DNA of 6,150 bases from Lachnospiraceae bacterium UBA3801 (GCA_002368685.1 DFEN01000025.1:1-6150); one strand, 5' to 3'; shown: positions 1 through 5,438, counted from the first letter of the stretch. Numbers and translations: made by a program. Notes: generated from the sequence alone by a model not told the origin.

Positions 1-864
1 ATAGGAAGAAATGATCCATGCTGGTGTGGAAGCGGCAAAAAGTATAAGGCGTGCCATGAGGCATTTGACCGCAAGATTGAAATGTTTAAGAATCAGGGAC
101 ATAAGGTTCCTGCTCATAAGATGATCAAAACACCAGAACAGATAGCTCTTATAAAGGAGAGTGCAAAGGTAAATGTTGAATGTCTGGATGTGGTAGCTGA
201 CAAGATATGTGTTGGTATGAGCACAGAGGATATCAACCGTATCATCAACGAGGTGTGCGAGAAGCATGGAGCTATTCCGGCACCACTTAATTATGAAGGA
301 TTTCCAAAGAGCGTATGTACATCTATAAATGATGCTGTATGCCACGGAATCCCAAGCGAGGACGAGATTCTTCAGGATGGAGATATAATTAACGTTGACT
401 GTTCTACTATATTAAATGGATATTTCTCAGATTCTTCCCGTATGTTTATGCTGGGAAATGTATCTGATGAAAATAAGAAGCTTGTTGAAACGGTTAAGGA
501 ATGTGTCGAGCTGGGTCTGAAAGAGGTTAAGCCTTGGGGCTTCCTGGGAGATATGGGTCAGGTTATAAATGACCATGCTAAGGCTGCCGGATACAGTGTA
601 GTTCGCGAGATAGGCGGACACGGAGTAGGAATAGAATTCCACGAGGACCCATGGGTAAGCTATGTTACCAGAAGAGGAACAGACATGCTTATGGCTCCGG
701 GAATGATGTTCACTATTGAACCTATGGTTAACATGGGCGCCCCAGATGTATTTGTTGATTCAGAAAACGACTGGACGGTATATACAGAAGATGGTTCTAT
801 GTCCGCCCAGTGGGAGATACAGGTTCTCGTAACCGAGGACGGCCACGAAGTCATCTCCTGGTAG
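1..864 (+). CDS. map: Type I methionine aminopeptidase with N-terminal SEC-C zinc motif (5' end missing)
   Basis: Removes the initiator methionine from nascent proteins in the cytoplasm, using a two-metal centre. The frame is open from base 1, so the gene starts just left of the window; the ATG at 82 is internal, because the 27 codons before it encode a SEC-C motif (CWC at 19-27, then Cys-His at 52-57), which usually sits at the extreme N-terminus. The catalytic 'pita-bread' domain follows. Its five metal ligands are visible: Asp at 397-399 (NVDCS), Asp at 430-432 (FSDSSR), His at 619-621 (GGHGVG), Glu at 718-720 (FTIEP) and Glu at 814-816 (QWEIQV). The accessory histidines of VCHGIP and EFHEDP are also present. 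SEC-C fusions to this enzyme are known in Clostridia; the motif is thought to bind zinc and perhaps assist ribosome contact. Probably only a few residues are missing. It ends 45 bp before the next gene with no terminator between them, so the two are probably cotranscribed. Confidence 0.95.
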   Translation: MGRNDPCWCGSGKKYKACHEAFDRKIEMFKNQGHKVPAHKMIKTPEQIALIKESAKVNVECLDVVADKICVGMSTEDINRIINEVCEKHGAIPAPLNYEGFPKSVCTSINDAVCHGIPSEDEILQDGDIINVDCSTILNGYFSDSSRMFMLGNVSDENKKLVETVKECVELGLKEVKPWGFLGDMGQVINDHAKAAGYSVVREIGGHGVGIEFHEDPWVSYVTRRGTDMLMAPGMMFTIEPMVNMGAPDVFVDSENDWTVYTEDGSMSAQWEIQVLVTEDGHEVISW

Positions 865-898
865 AAAATTTATTTGCACACCTATCTACACACGCGTC

Positions 899-905
899 AG
901 AGGAG
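899..905 (+). promoter_or_regulatory. Ribosome binding site that decides the lysA start
   Basis: AGAGGAG lies four bases before the ATG at 910. An in-frame ATG at 874 would add 12 residues (MHTYLHTRQRRI) but has only AT-rich DNA before it and no Shine-Dalgarno match. The protein from 910 begins MKVPFITKEQ, a plausible enzyme N-terminus. Confidence 0.75.
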
Positions 906-909
906 AATT

Positions 910-2256
910 ATGAAAGTACCATTTATCACAAAAGAACAAGTAGAAGAAATCGTAAAAACATACCCTACCCCATTTCATATCTATGATGAAAAGGGTATAA
1001 GAGAAAATGCGAGAGCTATGAACAAGGCTTTCTCTTGGAATCCAGGCTTCAAGGAGTACTTCGCGGTTAAGGCAACTCCAAACCCAACTATCCTAAGGAT
1101 TCTTCATGAGGAAGGCTGCGGAACAGATTGTTCTTCTATGGCAGAGCTTATTCTGTCAGAGAAATCAGGAGTTACAGGTTATGATGTAATGTTTTCATCA
1201 AATGAAACTCCTGCAGAGGAATTCGTAAAATGCGCCAAGATAGGCGGTATCATAAATCTTGATGATATAACACATATTGATTTTGTACTAAAAGCGATTG
1301 AGGATGCGATAAGTTCTGGTGAGCTTTCTAGAGAGGATCTAGGCGAAGGACTTACTCCTGATGGTAAGGAGAGAAGACTTCCAAAGCGTATGTCTTGTCG
1401 TTTCAATCCAGGTGGTATCTTCCAGCTGGGAGAGAGTGGCGAGGCTGTTCAGGTTATGGATAACCCAGGCGATGCTAAGTATGGAATGACTAAGGACCAG
1501 ATCATCGAGGCTTATAAGAGACTTTCTGAGCTGGGGGTTGAGGAGCTTGGAATTCATTCCTTCCTTGCAAGTAACACGCTTTCAAATGACTATTATCCTG
1601 CACTTGCAAAGATTCTTTTCGAGCTTGCAGTAGAAATTAAAGAGAAGGCGGGTGTTAGCTTATCCTTTATCAATCTATCAGGTGGTGTTGGAATAGCATA
1701 TCAGCCAGATGCACCTTCAAATGATATAGCTGCAATTGGTGAAGGAGTTCACAAGGTTTATGATGAAATTCTGGTTCCTGCAGGAATGGGAAATGTATCT
1801 ATCTTCACAGAGCTGGGACGCTTCATGCTTGCTCCATACGGACATCTAATTACTAAGGCCGTTCACGAGAAGCATATCTATAAAGAATATATTGGAGTAG
1901 ATGCTTGCGCTGCAAACCTGATGAGACCTGCTATGTATGGTTCATACCATCATCTTACTGTTCTTGGCAAGGAGGAGGCTCCTGCTACTGAAACCTATGA
2001 TGTAGTTGGTTCACTTTGTGAGAACAATGATAAGTTTGCTATAGACCGTAAGCTTCCAAAGATTGACATTGGAGACTATATCTGTATCCATGATACAGGA
2101 GCTCATGGCTTCTCTATGGGATATAACTACAATGGTCGTCTCTGGTCCTCAGAGCTACTTCTGCGTGAGGATAAATCGGTTATATGCATTAGACGTGCGG
2201 AGACCCTGGAGGACTATTTTGCAACCCTCGATAACTACTGGGAAGTTGAAATATAG
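910..2256 (+). CDS. lysA: Diaminopimelate decarboxylase-type PLP enzyme
   Basis: A fold-type III (alanine racemase-like barrel) decarboxylase of 448 residues, expected to convert meso-diaminopimelate to L-lysine in the cytoplasm. The PLP Schiff-base lysine is K54 in YFAVKATPNPT. Next come GCGTDCSSMAEL (69-80), GIHSFLAS (214-221, the place of the canonical HxHxGS strand), the phosphate-binding SGGVG (257-261), ELGR (301-304, canonical EPGR), SLCENND (368-374, the catalytic cysteine and aspartate supplied across the dimer) and SMGYNYNGR (402-410), close to the substrate-binding tyrosine region. The length is slightly above the usual 415-440, partly from an insertion around residues 134-160. ELGR, HSFLAS and NND depart from textbook LysA, so a related carboxy-amine substrate (for example carboxynorspermidine) cannot be excluded. 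I prefer LysA because of the CExxD motif and overall motif order. The 45-bp leader after map leaves no room for a lysine riboswitch or T-box. Confidence 0.85.
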   Translation: MKVPFITKEQVEEIVKTYPTPFHIYDEKGIRENARAMNKAFSWNPGFKEYFAVKATPNPTILRILHEEGCGTDCSSMAELILSEKSGVTGYDVMFSSNETPAEEFVKCAKIGGIINLDDITHIDFVLKAIEDAISSGELSREDLGEGLTPDGKERRLPKRMSCRFNPGGIFQLGESGEAVQVMDNPGDAKYGMTKDQIIEAYKRLSELGVEELGIHSFLASNTLSNDYYPALAKILFELAVEIKEKAGVSLSFINLSGGVGIAYQPDAPSNDIAAIGEGVHKVYDEILVPAGMGNVSIFTELGRFMLAPYGHLITKAVHEKHIYKEYIGVDACAANLMRPAMYGSYHHLTVLGKEEAPATETYDVVGSLCENNDKFAIDRKLPKIDIGDYICIHDTGAHGFSMGYNYNGRLWSSELLLREDKSVICIRRAETLEDYFATLDNYWEVEI

Positions 2257-2286
2257 TTATAATAAAAGATAGAAAAAGTTGGAAAC

Positions 2287-2316
2287 TTGAAATTAATAGC
2301 AGAAATGTGATATACT
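2287..2316 (+). promoter_or_regulatory. Promoter for the lipoprotein gene (extended -10)
   Basis: A -35 element TTGAAA (2287-2292) is followed by an 18-bp spacer and a -10 element TATACT (2311-2316). TGA directly before the -10 makes it a TGn extended box. The expected start, about 2323-2324, falls inside the left arm of the hairpin at 2319-2355. The alternative -35, TTGGAA at 2279-2284, gives a 26-bp spacer and is rejected. Confidence 0.72.
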
Positions 2317-2318
2317 AT

Positions 2319-2360
2319 CCCTTGTGTTGTGTTTTAGCTAGACACAGCATGAGGGTTTTT
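2319..2360 (+). terminator. 14-bp hairpin plus T-run: lysA terminator or lipoprotein leader hairpin
   Basis: Bases 2319-2332 pair with 2342-2355 over 14 uninterrupted base pairs (four of them GU in RNA: none at the ends, the rest Watson-Crick except 2323-2324 and 2327). The loop is nine bases (TTTAGCTAG) and TTTTT follows at 2356-2360. It is 62 bases after the lysA stop, as expected for an intrinsic terminator. It also lies immediately downstream of a promoter, so transcripts starting near 2324 would lose the GC-rich base of the stem (CCC at 2319-2321). Counting exactly, the wobble pairs are 2323/2351, 2324/2350 and 2327/2347, that is three. Confidence 0.7.
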
Positions 2361-2372
2361 AATTATTTATTT

Positions 2373-2378
2373 AGGAGG
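2373..2378 (+). promoter_or_regulatory. Strong Shine-Dalgarno of the lipoprotein gene
   Basis: A perfect AGGAGG lies five bases before the ATG at 2384 and eight before a second ATG at 2387. Either start could be used; the protein differs by one methionine. Confidence 0.8.
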
Positions 2379-2383
2379 AAAAA

Positions 2384-3481
2384 ATGATGAAAAAGAAGTT
2401 TTTGGCAGTAGCTCTCGCAGCTGCATTTTGCCTAGGATGTCTTACAGCTTGTGGTGACAAGACTGATGACAAGGCTGATGTTACAACAGAGGCTACAGAG
2501 GAAGTAACTACAGAGGCAGAACCAACAACGGAGGAGATATCCTATGATGATGGTGCTATCAAGGTAACAGCACAGATTCCAGCAGGATCTGATTACCAGT
2601 TTACTGATACTCAGCCAGATAACATGAAGATGACAGGTTCTATATATCTTAAGTCTTCAAAGATCGTTGCAAAGATTTCTACAAATACAGTTTTCAGTGA
2701 TGAGAAAACATTTGATGGTATGATCAAGTTTATATCCGCTGATGACTATACTGGTACTATCGAGAACTTTGAGCAGATCAAGTTTGGTGATAGAGATGCT
2801 ATCAAGTATGAGTACAGATATGGTGATGGAAGTGGTGATCTATATGGTTATTGGTACTATATAGATTTCCCAGAGCTTTACGATGGATGCATGCTCGATA
2901 TGGTTATTGCTACAGCTGATGGTAATTCAGCTAGCACTGAGTCTGTATTTGCAGATGAGGAAGTTAAGGCTGTTATAGATTCACTTGCATTTGCACCAAG
3001 TAGTGGTGAGGAAACTGCGGAAGCTACTGAAGAGGATGCTGAGGAAGCTCCAGAAGAGGCAACAGCACCTGCAAATGGTGGCGAGCTTTCAGATAATGAT
3101 GTAACAGTAGTTGTTAGCTCAGATACTTCAAAGGGTACATGGTATGTTGATCCAACTTCATCTGCTGTATATTTCTATAATGTAGCTTCAGAGGAAGATG
3201 CATATTCTAATTCACCACGTATTCAGGTTTCTCTTGCAGATCAGGATAGCTATGATTACTATGCAGAGAAGCAGGAAAATGTGGTTGATATCGACAACAA
3301 GACTATTGGTGGTGTTGATCTCCAGGGTAAGACATATTCATATGTTGGTATGGAGTGGACAGAGTACTATGGTAAGATATCCGGCGATGAGTACGTTAGA
3401 ATTCAGATAAGTGATGTAGATATCGCTGATGGAACAGATGGAGCAAATGTACTTGATAATATGACACTTGAGGTTAAATAA
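2384..3481 (+). CDS. Secreted lipoprotein of unknown function, two probable repeat domains
   Basis: 365 residues. I do not recognise a named family. The N-terminus is a clear type II signal peptide: KKK at 3-5, a hydrophobic stretch at 6-19 and a lipobox LTAC with the lipidated cysteine at 23, so the mature protein should be anchored on the outer face of the membrane. A Thr/Glu-rich linker (34-51, with VTTEA and VTTEAE) would carry it away from the membrane. Domain A (about 55-204) is beta-rich and aromatic (YWYYIDF at 156-162). A second acidic Ala/Glu linker spans 207-232, and domain B (about 238-365) is similar in size and pattern: both end in a valine/isoleucine helix plus a short strand (VKAVIDSLAF at 194-203; ANVLDNMTLEV at 354-364). 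This suggests an internal duplication. It has its own promoter and a strong terminator, so it is probably monocistronic. It could be a substrate-sensing or wall-associated protein; there is no evidence for an enzyme. Confidence 0.85.
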   Translation: MMKKKFLAVALAAAFCLGCLTACGDKTDDKADVTTEATEEVTTEAEPTTEEISYDDGAIKVTAQIPAGSDYQFTDTQPDNMKMTGSIYLKSSKIVAKISTNTVFSDEKTFDGMIKFISADDYTGTIENFEQIKFGDRDAIKYEYRYGDGSGDLYGYWYYIDFPELYDGCMLDMVIATADGNSASTESVFADEEVKAVIDSLAFAPSSGEETAEATEEDAEEAPEEATAPANGGELSDNDVTVVVSSDTSKGTWYVDPTSSAVYFYNVASEEDAYSNSPRIQVSLADQDSYDYYAEKQENVVDIDNKTIGGVDLQGKTYSYVGMEWTEYYGKISGDEYVRIQISDVDIADGTDGANVLDNMTLEVK

Positions 3482-3495
3482 TCTCAGATGATTAG

Positions 3496-3524
3496 GCCTC
3501 CGGATTCTTTCCGGGGGCTTTTTT
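3496..3524 (+). terminator. Intrinsic terminator of the lipoprotein gene
   Basis: Bases 3496-3504 pair with 3510-3518 (GCCTCCGGA against TCCGGGGGC, one GT pair), with a five-base loop TTCTT and six T at 3519-3524. It starts 14 bases after the stop codon. It is GC-rich in an AT-rich setting, a textbook Rho-independent terminator. Confidence 0.93.
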
Positions 3525-3537
3525 GTTTCCCGAAATA

Positions 3538-3546
3538 TGTTATACT
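3538..3546 (+). promoter_or_regulatory. Probable promoter of the zinc-ribbon gene and nrdG (extended -10)
   Basis: TGTTATACT is a TGn extended -10 with TATACT at 3541-3546, 46 bases before the start codon. No good -35 is visible: the position 16 bp upstream is the T-run of the preceding terminator (3519-3524). Extended -10 promoters can work with a weak -35. The 5' leader would be roughly 40 bases. Confidence 0.55.
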
Positions 3547-3580
3547 TAATACTATAAGATGAAATGTATAAAAACATAGA

Positions 3581-3586
3581 AGGGGG
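3581..3586 (+). promoter_or_regulatory. Ribosome binding site of the zinc-ribbon gene
   Basis: AGGGGG lies six bases before the ATG at 3593. This start places the first zinc-ribbon cysteine at residue 3, as is typical for this domain. Confidence 0.7.
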
Positions 3587-3592
3587 CTCCAT

Positions 3593-4597
3593 ATGTTTTG
3601 TAATAAATGCGGAAATCAGATAACTGATGGCTCATTATTCTGCGAATACTGTGGTGCTAAGCAGATGCAACCGCAGTTACAGCAGCAAACTATTCAGCAA
3701 TCACAGATGCAGCAGTCTGTTCAGCAACCACAGATGCAGCAACAGACTCAGCAACCACAGCTTCAGCAGCAACCGGTTCAACAGCAATCACCGAAGAAAA
3801 ATGAAGAGAATAACAAGCCGCTCATAATAGCGCTAATTTGTGTGGGAGCTATACTCCTTATAGGTATAGGTCTCCTGATTGCGTTACTTGTAAAAAGGAA
3901 TTCAAAGGAAGAGGTTGCGGAAGTCACAACAGAGGTAACAACAGAGTCGACCACCGAGGTAACAACAGAGTCGACCACCGAGGCAACAACGGAGTCGACC
4001 ACAGAAGCAACCACCGAGGCAACAACGGAAGCAACAACAGAAGCTACTACCGAAGATCCTGCAGAAGCTGAGTATAATAACGCCAATGCTCTGTTTGAAG
4101 AGGGTAAATACTATAGTGCAAAAAAGGCTTTCGAAAACAGTAAGTATGGTGACTGGGAGCAACGCGCTGCAGAGTGTGTCCAGACAAAACCTGAAACAGG
4201 CGAGATATGGCATGATGATAATAATACCAGCGACAATATGAGTCTTACCTTTGTTGTGGAGAGTGAAGAGGAAAATACCAGCAGATATATAGCAGTATAT
4301 ACAAAAGATCACGAGCTGGTTGAATCCCTATTTATTAATGGGACCGGAACTGTAGAGACATCGCTGAAGGGTGGAGAATACTACGTCAGATCTGCTACCG
4401 GAACTGACTGGTATGGAGAGACTGAACTCTTTGGCGAAGATGGTAAATATGAAAATATGATTTTTGATGAAGTAGAGGATGATCGTTACTTAACTTCTCT
4501 GGAAGAGGGATATGAATGGAAAATAACTATTAATACTACTTCTACCGGTGGACAGGGAGTAGAATCAGAAGAAACGGATTGGGAGAGCTGGGAATAA
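3593..4597 (+). CDS. Zinc-ribbon single-pass membrane protein with Gln-rich and TTE-repeat linkers
   Basis: 334 residues, function unknown. In order: a zinc ribbon with two CxxC knuckles (C3/C6 and C17/C20, MFCNKCGNQ and FCEYCGAK); a Gln-rich linker (24-66) of imperfect 9-10-residue units such as TIQQSQMQQ and SVQQPQMQQ; a charged patch KKNEENNK (68-75); one membrane segment (about 77-100); eleven tandem xTTE units (111-154); a short helical, TPR-like piece NANALFEEGKYYSAKKAF (163-180); and a C-terminal beta domain (about 203-320) with GGEYYVRSATGTDWYGETELFGE. From memory, the WYGE...FG pattern recurs in other Clostridial zinc-ribbon and TPR surface proteins without a known role. The likely topology is ribbon inside, the rest outside beyond the wall-spanning TTE linker. 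There is no enzymatic motif. The next gene, nrdG, starts after one base, so the pair is probably cotranscribed and translationally coupled. A signalling or envelope-sensing role is only a guess. Confidence 0.85.
   Translation: MFCNKCGNQITDGSLFCEYCGAKQMQPQLQQQTIQQSQMQQSVQQPQMQQQTQQPQLQQQPVQQQSPKKNEENNKPLIIALICVGAILLIGIGLLIALLVKRNSKEEVAEVTTEVTTESTTEVTTESTTEATTESTTEATTEATTEATTEATTEDPAEAEYNNANALFEEGKYYSAKKAFENSKYGDWEQRAAECVQTKPETGEIWHDDNNTSDNMSLTFVVESEEENTSRYIAVYTKDHELVESLFINGTGTVETSLKGGEYYVRSATGTDWYGETELFGEDGKYENMIFDEVEDDRYLTSLEEGYEWKITINTTSTGGQGVESEETDWESWE
3668..3787 (+). repeat. Degenerate Gln-codon repeat (cytoplasmic linker)
   Basis: This encodes residues 26-65 of the zinc-ribbon protein, nearly all Gln with spaced Pro, Met, Leu, Ser, Thr and Val. 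The units TIQQSQMQQ (33-41), SVQQPQMQQQ (42-51), TQQPQLQQQ (52-60) and PVQQQ (61-65) correspond to imperfect 27-30-bp DNA repeats rich in CAG and CAA. The linker is probably disordered. Confidence 0.75.
3923..4054 (+). repeat. Tandem 12-bp/24-bp repeat coding (xTTE)11
   Basis: Eleven in-frame units of four residues (V, S or A followed by TTE). At DNA level they form a half unit (3923-3934) and five 24-bp units starting at 3935, 3959, 3983, 4007 and 4031. The units at 3935-3958 and 3959-3982 are identical, which points to recent slippage or unequal exchange; the later units diverge at synonymous and Val/Ser/Ala positions. The protein product is a Thr-rich spacer just outside the membrane. Confidence 0.92.
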
Positions 4598-4598
4598 T

Positions 4599-5288
4599 AT
4601 GAAAATACATGGACTTCAAAAAATGACACTTTTGGATTTCCCCGGACAGGTAGCTTGTACGGTTTTTCTGGGAGGATGCGACTTTAGATGTCCATTCTGT
4701 CATAATTGGGACATACTGGATCCATCTACACCTGTCATCATGGAGGATGAGGAATTCTTTAAGTTTCTGAATAGTAGAAAGGGACTTTTGGACGGTGTTG
4801 CCATTACAGGCGGTGAACCCCTTGTCAGAGAAGGTATTCCGGAGTTTATAGAAAAGATAAGAGAACTGGGCTTTAATATCAAGCTGGACACTAATGGTAA
4901 TCATCCGGCCCTGCTGAAAAAACTGGTGGCAGATGGCCTGATAGATTATGTGGCTATAGATGTAAAGAATTCTCCTGCCAGATATGGCGAGACAATAGGT
5001 ATTCCGAATTTTGATGTATCAAAGGTTGATGAGAGTATTAGATTCCTCCTCGAAGGAAATGTTGATTATGAATTCCGCACAACTGTTGTGAAACAATTTC
5101 ATGATTCGGAGTCATTTGTGGAAATATCAAAATGGATAAGTGGAGCATCTCATTACTACCTTCAGGGATTTGTTGACAGGGAAACAGTACCATATTCTGG
5201 TCTGGAAGCATATTCTGAAGAGGAGATGAAAGACTTCCTGGAGATAGTAAAACCACACGTAAAGTCAATAGAATTAAGGGGTTTTTAA
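4599..5288 (+). CDS. nrdG: Anaerobic ribonucleoside-triphosphate reductase activating protein (radical SAM)
   Basis: A 229-residue radical-SAM activase. It uses a [4Fe-4S] cluster and S-adenosylmethionine to make the glycyl radical on NrdD, which then reduces ribonucleotides under anoxia. The cluster cysteines are C27, C31 and C34 in GGCDFRCPFCHNW (CxxxCxxC). The SAM-binding GGEP motif is at 71-74, followed by KLDTNGN (95-101) and the AIDVKN strand (119-124). The start MKIHGLQKMTLLDFPG is typical of the NrdG2-type branch, which is longer than the roughly 155-residue E. coli NrdG. The ATG lies one base after the previous stop, with GGGA at 4590-4593 as a weak ribosome binding site, so translation probably depends on coupling. 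The nrdD gene follows after 150 bp with its own promoter. A pyruvate formate-lyase-type activase is the main alternative, but the adjacent nrdD makes NrdG much more likely. Confidence 0.93.
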   Translation: MKIHGLQKMTLLDFPGQVACTVFLGGCDFRCPFCHNWDILDPSTPVIMEDEEFFKFLNSRKGLLDGVAITGGEPLVREGIPEFIEKIRELGFNIKLDTNGNHPALLKKLVADGLIDYVAIDVKNSPARYGETIGIPNFDVSKVDESIRFLLEGNVDYEFRTTVVKQFHDSESFVEISKWISGASHYYLQGFVDRETVPYSGLEAYSEEEMKDFLEIVKPHVKSIELRGF

Positions 5289-5321
5289 GCAAAAAACAAT
5301 ATTATGTAAAATAAGAAAAAG

Positions 5322-5337
5322 ATACAATATCTTGTGC
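5322..5337 (+). promoter_or_regulatory. Candidate NrdR box 1 (distal)
   Basis: ATACAATATCTTGTGC matches the NrdR-box consensus as I remember it (acaCwAtATaTwGtgt) at 13 of 16 positions, with the core C-A-A-T-A-T...T-T-G present. NrdR is the ATP-cone repressor of bacterial ribonucleotide reductase genes. The site is 26 bp upstream of the -35 element of the nrdD promoter. Confidence 0.75.
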
Positions 5338-5375
5338 TGATAAAAAAAATCGCCACAAGATATTGACTTTTTTTT
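5325..5375 (+). terminator. Possible nrdG terminator formed by the two NrdR boxes
   Basis: CAATATCTTGTG (5325-5336) and CACAAGATATTG (5354-5365) are perfect inverted copies, giving a 12-bp stem with a 17-base loop. Eight T follow at 5368-5375 after a two-base gap. The stem is AT-rich, so the terminator may be leaky; some readthrough from nrdG into nrdD is possible. Confidence 0.5.
5353..5368 (+). promoter_or_regulatory. Candidate NrdR box 2 (overlaps the -35)
   Basis: CCACAAGATATTGACT matches the recalled NrdR consensus at 12 of 16 positions. Its centre is 31 bp from that of box 1, with a 15-bp spacer. That is about three helical turns and the spacing known for paired NrdR boxes. Its last six bases are the TTGACT -35 element, so bound NrdR would block RNA polymerase. 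Confidence 0.75.
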
Positions 5376-5390
5376 ATTTTGTGTTATTAT
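5363..5390 (+). promoter_or_regulatory. nrdD promoter
   Basis: The -35 is TTGACT (5363-5368), the spacer 16 bp and the -10 TATTAT (5385-5390), with TGT before it as an extended -10. The start would be around 5397, leaving a leader of about 40 bases. This is the best-matched promoter in the window, consistent with a gene controlled by repression. Confidence 0.75.
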
Positions 5391-5420
5391 GATACCTACC
5401 ACGAAAAAATAATAAGTTGA

Positions 5421-5428
5421 AGGGGAGG
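5421..5428 (+). promoter_or_regulatory. Ribosome binding site of nrdD
   Basis: AGGGGAGG lies ten bases before the ATG at 5439. The spacing is slightly long but no closer in-frame start exists, and the protein begins MYRVLKRDGVEV as ATP-cone proteins do. Confidence 0.75.
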
Positions 5429-5438
5429 TTTCCAAGTA

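Noticed and set aside
82..84. ATG at 82 as the start of the methionine aminopeptidase
   Set aside because: The frame is open to base 1 and encodes a SEC-C motif upstream, and no ribosome binding site precedes 82.
874..909. ATG at 874 as the start of the decarboxylase
   Set aside because: It has no Shine-Dalgarno, while the ATG at 910 follows AGAGGAG.
865..909. Lysine riboswitch, T-box or terminator before lysA
   Set aside because: The gap is only 45 bp with no hairpin.
3198..3410. Second forward-strand frame inside the lipoprotein gene
   Set aside because: It is an out-of-frame shadow with a biased, unstructured composition and no ribosome binding site.
3923..4054. Tandem repeats as a CRISPR array
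   Set aside because: The units abut without spacers and are in frame within a coding gene.
3778..4312. Long reverse-strand open frames opposite the TTE repeat
   Set aside because: They are products of the repeat (low-complexity SVVA- or GGRLCC-type translations) with no ribosome binding site or family likeness.
5038..5292. Reverse-strand frame across the end of nrdG
   Set aside because: It is a shadow of a well-conserved radical-SAM gene and has no recognisable protein features.
5289..5321. Further signal in the first part of the nrdG-nrdD gap
   Set aside because: It is A-rich DNA without a convincing hairpin, promoter or repeat.
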